A DNA stretch of 64,000 nucleotides from Platycnemis pennipes (taxonomy: Eukaryota > Arthropoda > Insecta > Odonata > Platycnemididae): contig OW121852.1 of assembly GCA_933228895.1 (NCBI GenBank), positions 56,896,872-56,960,871 of the forward strand, given 5' to 3'. The notes below the pieces were generated by a model. The model was not told where the DNA came from, ran no database searches, and saw only the letters and a list, made by a program, of their open reading frames with translations. Positions within the stretch are counted from its first letter, which is position 1. Each line of letters opens with the position of its first letter. This document shows, one piece after another, positions 21,147 through 30,480 of this stretch. The position numbers and the translations under genes were made by a program.

Positions 21147-24083
21147 CTAGGATTGGTTTGACGCAGCTTTCCACTCGATTCTTCTATCGGCCAACCTTTT
21201 CATTGTGACGTAATTCTGCTCTTTTACATTCTTCACAACCTGTTCCATGTATCTCATACGAGGCCTGCCTTTTCCAATCTTCCCGTTCACTTTTCCCTCG
21301 ACGATAGTCTTCATCAGGCCGTCGTGTCTCAAGATATGGCCGATTAAATTTTCCCTTCTTCTTTTTAGAGTTGTCAGCAGACTTCTCTTTTCTCCTACTC
21401 TTCTTAGCACTTCCTCGTTACTTACTCGGTCGATCCATTTAATCTTCAGCATTCTTCTGTAGCACCACATTTCAAATGCTTCTACCCTTTTCTTCTCCGC
21501 TGCTGTCATCGTCCATGATTCACTGCCGTAAAGAAAAATGCTCCAGATGTATGTTCTGATGAAATGTTTCCTTACTTCTATGCTTGTATTTCCTGCTGTA
21601 AGTAGATTCTTCTTTTGAAAGAATGCCCTCTTTGCCTGGGCTATTCTACTCACTATTTCTTTCTTGCTTCGTCCATCGTTGGTTACTCTGCTTCCCAGGT
21701 AGCATAACTCTTTCACCTCTTCCAGTTTCTGTTTTCCTAGTTTAACGTTGGTTTTGGCCTCTTCTCTTTTGCTGCACACCAATATCTTAGTCTTCTTTTT
21801 ATTTATCTTCAGCTGATATCTGGCCATAGTCCTTTCCATGGTTGTTAGCATCTTATTCAGCTCCTTCTCTGTCTCTGCTATGAGAGCTATGTCATCAGCA
21901 AATCGTAGCATACTGATTGTTTCTCCGTGGACATTCACTCCAGAACACTTCTCCTTGACTTCATTTATGGCTCTCTTGATGTAAACATTAAAAATTACGG
22001 GAGACAGTGCGCAGCCTTGTCTCACTCCTTTCCTTATTCTTGCCTCTTCACAGCTGGGTCCAGATTTAATCACAGCAACTTGGTTTTTGTACAGACTGTG
22101 TATAATTCTTCGGTCATTGTAGGACACTCCAATTCCCTTCAGAATTCCAAGCATTGAATCCCAATCCACGTTGTCAAAGGCCTTCTCTAAATCCACAAAT
22201 GCAATGAACGTCGGCTTGTTCTTCTCCATTCTCTTCTCTATAAGCAGCCTAAGGCCCAATATTGCTTCTCCTGTACCCTTACTTTTCCTGAATCCGAATT
22301 GATCTTCATCCAGGAACTCCTCTGCTTTTCGTTCTATTCTTCTGTAGATGATCCTGGTCAGTATCTTCGATGCATGTGTCGTCAGGCTTATAGTCCTAAA
22401 ATTTTCGCATTTCTCCGCTCTCTTCTTCTTGGGAATAGGAATGATGATGTTTTTCTCGAGGTCCCTTGGAATTTCCCCTGTTGAATACATGTCGCAGATG
22501 GTTTTGTAGAGATGAATTAATGTCTTCTCTCCTGCATTTTTAATTAGTTCTGCAGGGACATCATCAATACCTGAGGCCTTATTCATCCGAAGATCCCTTA
22601 CTGCAGCGTCGAATTCCGATCTTAATATTGATGCCCCCATATCATCTATTTCCACTTCGCTTTCCTCTTCAATAGCTTTTGTGCTGAGATTTTTTCCATT
22701 GTATAGCTCTTCCAGATATTCTTTCCATCTCTTCACTTTGTCCTCGTTTTCAATCAAAATTTCTCCATTCTTGTCCCTTATGGCATTGCATCTTGCGCTC
22801 CGTTCCTTGAAGTGGTTCCTCACTATACTGTAGGCCGCTTCCACCTTTCCAAGTGCAAGGTTGCTTTGTACATCTTGGCAAAGATTTTTCAACCACAGCT
22901 CTCTAGCTTTCCTTGCTTTGCGACTTATTTCGTTCCTTATTCTTTTGTAGCAGAGCTGCCCTTCTTCAGTTTTCGCATTCTTATACTTTCTTCTTTCTTC
23001 AATCAATTCTAAGACTTCCTCCGTGATCCATGGCTTCTTCTTCGCAACTTTTCTTCTTCCAAGAACTTCCTTTGCGGCTTCCTGTAGTCCACATTTAATG
23101 TTTTCCCAACGCTCTTCCACTGATTTCTCATTCAGGTTCTCTCCTATGTTGTTTCCCACTGCTTTTTGAAATGCCAGCTGATGTTGAGCCTCCTTTAGTT
23201 TTTCTACTTGCCATATATTCTTCTTTGTTTTCTTCAATTTCTTTAATTTTAGATGACATTTCATCATCACTAAATTATGGTCACTGTCGATGTCTGCCCC
23301 AGGGTAGCTTTTGCAGTCCTTCACTTGGTTTCTAAATCTCTGCTTCACTAAAATGTAGTCTATTTGGCATCTTCTTCTGTCTCCTGGCATTTTCCATGTG
23401 TATCTTCTGCGGTTGTGATTTTTAAACAATGTGTTGGCAACCACTAACTTATGTTGAGTGCAGAACTCCAGCAGCCTTTCTCCTCTTTCGTTTCGGTTTC
23501 CCAATCCGTATTTTCCAGTTATTCTTCCATCTTGACCTTCGCCGACGATAGCGTTCCAGTCCGTTAAAATAATTAGGTTTTCTTCTCCTCTTACCTGTTT
23601 TATAACTTCCGTGATATCTTCGTAGACGTCTTCCACTTCTTCATCTTCATAGTTCGTCGTAGGCATGTAAACCTGCACCACCACGGTATCTACAGGTTTG
23701 GTCAAGATCTTCACCATTATTATCCTTTCATTGTACTGCAGGAAGCTCTTCACTCGCATTCCGGCGCTCTTTCTGAGCATGATCCCTACTCCAGCATTAC
23801 CATTTAATGATCCTGTATGTATAATCCTGTAGCTTCCACTCCAAAAGTCTCCTTCTTCGGGCCACTTCATTTCGCTGATTCCTAATACGTCGAGGTCCAT
23901 TCTTCGCATTTCTACCTTCAGGTTCTCCAGTCTTCCACAGGTCCGAAGCGATCTCACGTTCCATGTTCCTACCCTAAAAAGTGTATCACATTTGACTGAT
24001 GTACTCTCTCGGGTAGTCCCCGCCCGGAGATCCGAATATGGGACTATTTTACCTCCGGAATATTTTACTCGAGAGGGTGCCAT
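21147..24083 (-). CDS. Endonuclease-reverse transcriptase, RTE-like ORF2
   Basis: Intact frame of 978 codons from the ATG at 24083; a GTG one codon upstream is not a credible start in an animal. It would nick target DNA and copy its own RNA there. Residue numbers below count that GTG codon as 1. APE-type endonuclease covers about 37-275: TWN 41-43, E72, QVYMP 138-142, TDWNA 175-179 (family usually GDWNA; Asp kept), IDYI 242-245 and SDH 268-270. Reverse transcriptase covers about 495-800: NKASGIDDVP, IIIPIPKK, VDLEKAFDNVDW with Asp632, GVRQGCALSP and FADD at 729-732. The C-terminus (about 840-979) holds IWSIFLYGSESW, WIDRVSNEEV, GHILRHD and ADRRIEWKAASNQS. Catalytic residues appear complete. 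No LTR, RNase H or zinc knuckle was seen. Confidence 0.96.
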   Translation of the reverse strand: MAPSRVKYSGGKIVPYSDLRAGTTRESTSVKCDTLFRVGTWNVRSLRTCGRLENLKVEMRRMDLDVLGISEMKWPEEGDFWSGSYRIIHTGSLNGNAGVGIMLRKSAGMRVKSFLQYNERIIMVKILTKPVDTVVVQVYMPTTNYEDEEVEDVYEDITEVIKQVRGEENLIILTDWNAIVGEGQDGRITGKYGLGNRNERGERLLEFCTQHKLVVANTLFKNHNRRRYTWKMPGDRRRCQIDYILVKQRFRNQVKDCKSYPGADIDSDHNLVMMKCHLKLKKLKKTKKNIWQVEKLKEAQHQLAFQKAVGNNIGENLNEKSVEERWENIKCGLQEAAKEVLGRRKVAKKKPWITEEVLELIEERRKYKNAKTEEGQLCYKRIRNEISRKARKARELWLKNLCQDVQSNLALGKVEAAYSIVRNHFKERSARCNAIRDKNGEILIENEDKVKRWKEYLEELYNGKNLSTKAIEEESEVEIDDMGASILRSEFDAAVRDLRMNKASGIDDVPAELIKNAGEKTLIHLYKTICDMYSTGEIPRDLEKNIIIPIPKKKRAEKCENFRTISLTTHASKILTRIIYRRIERKAEEFLDEDQFGFRKSKGTGEAILGLRLLIEKRMEKNKPTFIAFVDLEKAFDNVDWDSMLGILKGIGVSYNDRRIIHSLYKNQVAVIKSGPSCEEARIRKGVRQGCALSPVIFNVYIKRAINEVKEKCSGVNVHGETISMLRFADDIALIAETEKELNKMLTTMERTMARYQLKINKKKTKILVCSKREEAKTNVKLGKQKLEEVKELCYLGSRVTNDGRSKKEIVSRIAQAKRAFFQKKNLLTAGNTSIEVRKHFIRTYIWSIFLYGSESWTMTAAEKKRVEAFEMWCYRRMLKIKWIDRVSNEEVLRRVGEKRSLLTTLKRRRENLIGHILRHDGLMKTIVEGKVNGKIGKGRPRMRYMEQVVKNVKEQNYVTMKRLADRRIEWKAASNQS

Positions 24084-24333
24084 CACGTCTTGATAATAAA
24101 GGAAAGAGTGGAGTAGCTGCGACTCCTCGGGATATTAATGTGGTGGTTTCCCCTTGCCTTCCACATCGCAGTACTACAGCCGTTAAAGTAAATGTTACCA
24201 CGCCTGTAGTGAAATGAGTGTCGCTGTACCGACCACTGTGGTCTCCACCTTCACTCATGTGAAGAAGAGCTGCTGCCCTCTCCTCCGGGTGATGAGAAGC
24301 GTAATTATTGGCGGTCTCCCGTCGCCAAGTCAC
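24049..24333 (-). CDS. Small ORF overlapping the start of RTE ORF2 (possible ORF1)
   Basis: A 94-codon frame inside the element's 5' region overlaps the first 38 bp of the long ORF in another frame. It has no domain I recognise; it is rich in His, Thr and Arg, with HHPEERAAALLHMSEGGDHS near the start. Some RTE elements, such as C. elegans RTE-1, carry a very short ORF1 overlapping ORF2, so the arrangement is suggestive. The frame could also be chance in a GC-rich 5' UTR. Confidence 0.35.
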   Translation of the reverse strand: MTWRRETANNYASHHPEERAAALLHMSEGGDHSGRYSDTHFTTGVVTFTLTAVVLRCGRQGETTTLISRGVAATPLFPLLSRRDGTLSSKIFRR

Positions 24334-24537
24334 GACATCTTCAAAGGTTCTGTATCATTTAGAGGCCTATCTTACCCAGGGATAGACCAATACCCCCTCG
24401 GAATGCCGTCGCTTTTTGTCCACGACTGCTTATTCGACGAGTAAACTCGCTTATCTCGCCGCTAACCTCTATATCTAGAGGTCGACCCACCATCCGCAAC
24501 CCGGTGGACGCACTCGGTGGCTTTAAGCTCAGCCGCG
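24334..24537 (-). promoter_or_regulatory. RTE 5' UTR / probable internal promoter region
   Basis: GC-rich leader between the 5' TSD and the first open frames of the element. Full-length non-LTR elements must carry their promoter inside transcribed DNA. Here I see no TATA box and no clear initiator, so the role is inferred from position alone. Confidence 0.4.
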
Positions 24538-24550
24538 AGCAAGGTATCAT

Positions 24551-25850
24551 ACGATAATTTAAAGAAGATCAGGAATGGTTACATGGACAACAATACTTCG
24601 AAAAATCCAACAGCAATCAATCATATTAGAAGATATTCTTAGTTTTTCACATTTTTAAAAGTAGGCATCCTAAGTGTGAGTTAGATCACCAGTTACATCA
24701 CTGTATCTATCATTCATGTATATGCATATTCATTCCAACCTAAAAATCTTAAACTTAAGCAATACACTCAGAAGTGTAAACTCTGAAGAACTACGGAGGA
24801 AGATTATCCTTAAATATGAAAGAGGCATACCGGAAATGAACAATAAGGCGGGTACACATTGTTTATGTAGAATTTACTGAGAGTAAATCACGTCAAATGA
24901 TAAAATATAAGTTAGATATGGGAGAACATGGTGCATGATTGTAGACAGAAATGATCATGAGAGAAGATGGTTTAAGATTTAGAGAGGAACATCTCAGGAA
25001 TACCAAATCACGTATGAAGCGATATGACTTCGACAGCATTAAAATATATTTGTAACTGCAAGGCAGTGAGAGTATAACCAGAAAAAAAGTTGGCGTAATA
25101 CCTACTTACAATAATTAGGGCATTTTCTTCCACTTTGGATACCCCAAAAGAGATGCCAAGTATACTTATATCTATTAGGATTGGAAAATTATTAGGAATT
25201 CCTTTGCAACTGCAATCACGGGAGGAGGCTTAATTGCGGCAAACCAAAGATTCTCACTTTATGAACTGGATACGTGACAAACAAACACTACTTACAAGGA
25301 CCCAGTTCAATCACCGCTCTACCTACTGGTCTCAAAACGAATTGAAGCATAAATCAACATTCGAAAGTGCCTTCATCTGACTGTTACGCGAATAAGTCAC
25401 TGAATGCGCTGCGTCGATAGAATTTACTGAATGCATTATGAGTGGCACATGCTTCTATTCTTCCCAGCTCGACATACTTCAAAGTCTATATTTGATCTAC
25501 AGGCTTATTTGATCTAACGTAAATTCACTCAATAAACGTTAAGATGCGAATATATGAGGATAAATGGATTACCTTTGTAGCACTTCGTAAATTTCCGGTA
25601 TTTTCTAGCCAGACCTCTGGAAAATGACATGGCGTGTAGCAAAGGAACTGTTTGAGAGCAATAAAAATCAATGCCATTTGACAAAGTGGTGATTTGTTTT
25701 AATCAAGCGAATATATACTGATTTTTTAGACGTTCGAAAAAAACAAAAGACTATTAGAGGAAAATGCCCGAGAATGATACGTTGTGCTTCTCTTGCAAAG
25801 AGTTGTAAAATGAAATAGTAACGATTTTGTGAGAGTGAAGAACCACGGAG
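24551..25850. other. Unassigned AT-rich DNA
   Basis: No supported gene, terminal repeat or RNA signature. Confidence 0.4.
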
Positions 25851-26070
25851 AATGGCTACATTAACCGGAAATTGGTTTGTTGCGGTCACTAGAATGTTGA
25901 ATTTCCATCCAGGGGGTTTGGGTTCGAATCCAAACAATGGCAGAAATTTTAGATAGATATTATTCGTCCCCACTTGAGTACTGCGCGGAGAGCACTACGA
26001 ATTCAGCACTTCGTCCGGCGAATGGGACGTTAAACCGAGGACCACTAGGCGCGTTTCTTTAAAAGGACTA
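25851..26070 (+). repeat. tRNA-derived SINE, family A
   Basis: The head contains a degenerate A box (gttgcggtcactagaatg) and a perfect B box (ggttcgaatcc, 25921-25931). The body blocks gtccccacttgag, gcggagagcactac, cgtccggcgaatgggacg, ttaaac and gaggaccactaggcgc follow. Order and spacing match the minus-strand copy at 17.4-17.66 kb. No TSD found. Confidence 0.7.
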
Positions 26071-26830
26071 TACTAATAGCTTTTTCTTCACCTTTTCTCC
26101 GTTCCCTGAAAAACGGTATCTCCTAGGTACCAAATTACCCACCATTCTATGCGGGGAAAATGAGGTGACCTTGCGGTAGCCTGCCCCGAATTACATGACT
26201 TCCGAACCTCAATCATTAAAGCTATCGTTTCCATGTAAAATAATATAACTTTTAATACATAAATGGATTCAGGTTATATCTAGCCAAAAAATCCACATCC
26301 TACGGTGAGGGGATCTCTTCGTTCCAATTTGTTCTTTGAATTACTCAATTAAGCTCCCCGAACAAAACAACACATGGGAAAATGAGCTGATTGGAGCCTG
26401 GAATGCTTTGAACCTCGGACAAAAATACTTTCATCGAATATTTATGCGACTTTAACGGGAAAATAACTTCAATTTGAATGCCAATGGAGGAAAAAAGGCG
26501 GGAACGGGAATTAAACTGATTTACACAATTGGCTATTTAGTCCAAGCAAACTTTGCGCTAAGGAGAGGAATTTACAGAGCAGGAATTAAAGAGAGGGATG
26601 TGAGAGTTAAGCACGTTACATTGCACTGTCGCAAAAACACTTGGTTGTATTCAACACTTTTTATTACATTCGCAACTCAACCGATTTCGAATTTTCAAGT
26701 AATTTCCAAGAGTTTTCCCTATATGAATGCAAATTATTTTATCGTCTTCTACGTAAATATCAATCATTGTGAAAATATCCTGGGTGGGAAGAGAAACAAA
26801 TGAAAAGGTTCATAAAAGGAATCGAGGGAC
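26071..26830. other. Unassigned DNA
   Basis: One 109-codon frame (26474-26803, +) has no motif or compositional support. Nothing else seen. Confidence 0.35.
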
Positions 26831-27075
26831 ACTAGGATTGCTTAAGAAGCTTAAGAAGAAAAAAAATAAATGGACGAGGCATATACTAAGATACGGGGGG
26901 TATGTTGGTACTATTATGGAGGGCGCAACTTAATGTAAGAACTGGAGAGGCAGACCAAGAACTTATTACTTGGGACAGTTGTGAAGGATATAGACTACCA
27001 ATTGTATCAAGAACTGAGAGAACTAGTTCACGATCGCGGTAGATGGAAAATTTAAGATCAATCCTAAAAAAGATT
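26831..27075 (+). pseudogene. RTE-like ORF2 C-terminal fragment, divergent subfamily
   Basis: One frame reads KKKWTRHILRYGGYVGTIME, then WRGRPRTYYLGQLVKDIDYQ, then HDRGRWKI and a CAATCCTA-type end. This parallels LIGHILRHD, IVEG, GKGRPRMRYMEQVVKNV and ADRRIEWKA of the intact copy at 21 kb. Stops interrupt it. Divergence is much higher than for the copies at 19.8 or 53.9 kb, so it represents an older or separate subfamily. TSDs were not found. Confidence 0.7.
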
Positions 27076-28342
27076 TTAACAGGAGTGGAATCAACTATTG
27101 CACTTGAATGCCATCGGAAATACATGCATTATAGGAAATTAGACCGCTGTGTTAATACATTTTGAAATACTAATTCGTATTTTACTCACTTTCCAGTTGC
27201 TCTTCACTCAGTTGTATTCGATTTTTACTATAAGTTGACCAATTTAGTATGCAAATTAGGAAACTTCTTACTTTTGAATTTTAAATAATGAAAAGTAAAT
27301 CCTATTACAGGATATGAATTTTTTATTAGTTTTATAAAATTTAATAATTTGAATATCTGAAACCAAAATTGTTCGAGCCCGTATGAATAATATTATTAAA
27401 CATTATACACAAACGACTATGAGAAATACAAAGCCATCACCTTTAAGTATACTTTAGCTTAACGTTCCGATTATAAGTACGGATCCACTTTAAATGAAGT
27501 CATCACATATTTATCTAGGTAGTTAAGTATCTCCATACAAAAATCCTAGACCGGAGCCTTAAAAACAGCATAGGCCACGATGTCCACCATCATTCCAGGG
27601 GTTACATGGTGACAGGGATAGTTTTGTCTCAATCCCGTTTCAATAAAGACCTATTACTATATTGTGATTAAAGTTAGTGCAAAGAAAGACCAATGATTAC
27701 GAGAAATCCTTCCCCTTGGAACCTCAAACTCGACAGCGACATCGTGAATGAAAAACCGCATCCCTTGCAAACCGAAAAAGTCGAATAAGTTTTAGCTTCG
27801 GAGCCGTATACAGCCGACGGTGGATTTCCCTCGCTACGGAAACAGTTGAACTAATTGCCTCAACGAGTTAGAACCAGACCGCAAACAAAAAAGGGACGAC
27901 GGGGCCGCAGAGACGGACGAAAGGGTGAAAAAGCGCTGACATTCACGCAGGGCCGATGGGATTCGGGAGAGCTACCGCTGCCAGTTGGACGCCGAGAGAC
28001 GAAATAATTTACAAGTGGAGAGAGAGGACCTAATTCACCGTTTTCTTTTCTCACAAGGGGAGTACCTGATTTTCATGAAATGATCAGGAGGATTTGCCTC
28101 AGAATGCTATTCGACATTCAACCTCATTATATTCTCACGCAAATCTAACAGTTTCAGCAAAAACCCTCTTAAATATAGACTTTATCAAACTCTCCTCACC
28201 CAAAAAATACAACATTTCGCAATGTATAGGGCAAAAAATGTATTTGACAAAATTTAAAGATCGTAAATGCCTGTAATGAGATGATATTTAAAGTTGAATT
28301 GAAATCTTTCAGAGCCAAAATAACAAAGATTTTTCATAATAC
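27076..28342. other. Unassigned DNA with GC-rich patch at 27.7-28.05 kb
   Basis: AT-rich first half, then a CpG-rich patch with no motif. No repeat ends detected. Confidence 0.35.
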
Positions 28343-29066
28343 AGCAATATTTTCATAATGCAGCTACGTTCAAAGAACCTACGGCTGCAAACTTCATTAA
28401 AACATTCGTATGGAGCGTGGCACTCTATGGATCAGAGACATGGAACACCGGGAAAGCAGACCAACGAAGAATTGAAGCCTTCGAAACATGGTGCTGGAGG
28501 AGAAAAATGTAAATTGGAGGGGTGAGCGGGGGCCTTCTGGAGCCCCCCTGGCACTTAGACCTCTTTAGATGCATTGTGCCAACCCACATTTAACCTGCCC
28601 CACACTTGCAGACAGGGATGGAGGGTGGCACCCATCCAACCTCCGTCCGGTCCCAACGTTTCTTAACTTCGGTGATCTGACGGGAACCGGTGTAACGTGG
28701 CTACGCCCTTGCCCACTGGAGGACAATGTTGAAGATTAAACGGACGGATAAAGTGAGGAACGAAGAGGTTTACAGATGAGCAGACGAAGAAAGGACAATA
28801 TGGAAAACCCTACACGGCAAAGAAGAACCAGATGGATTGGACATACCTTGAGGGACAATGAATTAGTTAGAAATATAATAGAAGGGAATATTGAATGGAA
28901 GGTCCCGCGAGGAAGACCAAGGGACAAATATATAGGGCAAATAAAAAAGGACGTGAAAGAGAAAACATACCAGGGCGTGAGGGAATCAACACTGAATAGT
29001 GCAGAATGGAGGGCTGCAGTAAACCAATCCTAGGATTGAAATACTGATGATGATGAGCAATATTTT
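28343..29066 (+). mobile_element. Truncated RTE-like element (second subfamily) with 11-bp TSD
   Basis: Exact 11-bp flanks agcaatatttt at 28343-28353 and 29056-29066 define an insert 28354-29055. The frame gives NFIKTFVWSVALYGSETW and RRIEAFETWCWRRKM, is broken by a 206-bp SINE, resumes LKIKRTDKVRNEEVY, and after a frameshift gives RWIGHTLRDNELVRNIIEG, RGRPRDKYIGQIKKDVKEK and EWRAAVNQS with stop, then a TGATGATGATGA tail. It has the same architecture as the 21 kb element but clearly diverged protein, so it is a sister subfamily. Confidence 0.92.
28494..28728 (-). repeat. 5S rRNA-derived SINE inserted in the RTE-like element
   Basis: On the minus strand the insert 28510-28715 starts gtgggcaagggcgtagccac and continues with ccggttcccgtcagatcacc, gaagttaagaaacgttggg, gaccgg and ttggatgggtg. 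These follow the order of animal 5S rRNA (GATCACCGAA.TTAAG..GCGT.GGGC, then TTAGATGGG). A unique body with ccctgtctgcaagtgtgggg follows. Imperfect target duplications ctggaggagaaaaatg (28494-28509) and ctggaggacaatg (28716-28728) flank it, and its removal restores the RTE frame at WRRKM-LKIKR. A related copy lies at 61.29 kb. It fits the SINE3 (5S-headed) class. Confidence 0.85.
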
Positions 29067-29149
29067 TACAAAAGTTGCTCTTCGTCCTTCAGTAAAGTAA
29101 ATGAAGGAAGGAGGAACTAGGAGAACCAAATGCCTCCCCCATATTTTAC

Positions 29150-29560
29150 TCTGACTGAAGGCTACTTAGAAGGTAGAAAGCGGAGAAAGTGAGGAAAGGA
29201 AAGGGTAATTCAGATGAGATGAAGAGAGGTAAGAAATGTGCTGATCTGATGAAAGATATACTGAAGGGAAGGTGTGATTCAAAAGATTCAAAGCAATGCA
29301 GGGATGTCCTGCGAACAAACAGCATAAAGATACATAAAAAAATAATGAAAAATAATAAATTGGTTAAGGGGTGGGAACCAGATACGAGGTGGAACTTATT
29401 TCGACGAAAACAGAAAGGATATGCCATTGACATCAAACAGATCCAGCACACAACTAGTATAATAATGAATTCATTGGAGATGTCAGCCGATAGGAGAATC
29501 AAGTGGATAGCTGCATCAAACCAATATTATGACTGACAAAAAGTAATGATGATACCACTA
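29150..29560 (+). pseudogene. RTE-like 3' end, strongly diverged
   Basis: The end of a 115-codon frame reads MSADRRIKWIAASNQYYD, parallel to LADRRIEWKAASNQS of the intact element, and is followed by a TGATGATA-like tail (about 29545-29557). Upstream codons (29189-29460) do not align clearly with the family, so only the last ~80 bp are firmly assigned; the rest may be frame-shifted family sequence or unrelated DNA. Confidence 0.55.
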
Positions 29561-30049
29561 ACCACTCACTGGTTATCTACACTCAAGAGTCTGTCCAAAA
29601 TAAGAGTAAGTAGAGAGAAAAATTATATTCAAATTTAAAAGGATCAGCCAACCGAACCAAATCTCTGGATAAAGGGTCCTTATTCCAAACTCTAACCCGA
29701 GCGGGTACACCTTCCCTCACAAAGCACTTCTACGGAGGAAAAATGTATAATTGTATTGTGATGCCGAAAATTAGGCGGGTATGACTGCAAAAGGGGATGT
29801 GAGCCTTAATATGCTTTACGAGGACTCTGCATAGTTGTAAGTTGACTAAATTCCACGATTGTGTCTATGTAGTACTCCCAATCTCCGTAAAGCTAGTACA
29901 TTCTCAGGTCATTCTACCGGTGGGGGGTAGAGATGGGAGCGACTTGGCGCCAGGAGTGAGAGCGACTCTTAACAGGCAAAAATCACCCGCGGGCAACAAG
30001 GTGGCACTCAATTGCGATGCCTGGAAATCAATGGAGCATTGATATATTG
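29561..30049. other. Unassigned DNA
   Basis: No feature supported. Confidence 0.4.
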
Positions 30050-30480
30050 ATTTCACTTCGAGAGAGGGGGCGGAGGCTGGGGTTTGAAGGAATTTACGGA
30101 GGATATAGTAGAGAAGAGAGGGGAGGGAGGGCGGGGGACTCGCCACTCAGCCGGGAGTTGTCGGGCCGCAGGGATCAACGGGGAGGCCGTCGGGGGCGAC
30201 ACGGATCACTGCCATTCACCAAACTCTTCACCCGGAGAGCTCGGCAACATAACACCCGCGGCTCCGGGGACGTCGATCGCAGGCGCCCCCTTTTCGGAGA
30301 GCCGTTTGGACCGTGACAAAAGGGCGCGTGTCGGACGTGACCCAAAATCGCTATTATTTACGGCGATGGCGTGGCTCAGCAGCTGCGGTGCTTACTATGA
30401 GAAGCCACAGGGCACTCCGCACACGGGAGGATACGGATGAGCGTGCGGAGAGCAACAATCGAGCGAAAAATATATAAGAA
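30050..30480. other. Strong GC/CpG-rich island
   Basis: One of the most GC- and CpG-rich stretches of the window, with short frames in two plus-strand phases that share no motif with known families. It could be a promoter or first-exon island of an unseen gene, or a decayed GC-rich repeat. I see no TATA box, splice-site-bounded ORF or terminal repeats to decide. Confidence 0.4.

Larger units (their letters stand above)
21101..24550 (-). mobile_element. Full-length RTE-like non-LTR retrotransposon
   Basis: An exact 13-bp direct repeat (agcaaggtatcat) lies at 21101-21113 and 24538-24550 and brackets the element. Its last four bases merge with the tail microsatellite, so the true TSD may be 9-13 bp. 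On the minus strand: a ~450-bp 5' region, one long ORF (endonuclease plus reverse transcriptase), a 3' UTR of about 15 bp and a (TGA)n tail. A short 3' UTR with a microsatellite tail and a single EN-RT ORF are hallmarks of the RTE clade. The intact ORF and exact TSD suggest recent insertion and possible activity. At least seven truncated relatives lie in this window. Confidence 0.95.

Noticed and set aside
21927..23012. Plus-strand frames inside the RTE element
   Set aside because: Antisense shadows of the 978-codon ORF2.
28510..28715. 5S rRNA pseudogene or gene
   Set aside because: It carries a non-5S body shared with the 61.3 kb copy and is flanked by target duplications, so it is a retroposon.
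29904..30440. Overlapping plus and minus frames in the 30 kb GC island
   Set aside because: Three frames compete, with no conserved motif and no initiation or splice context that would favour one.
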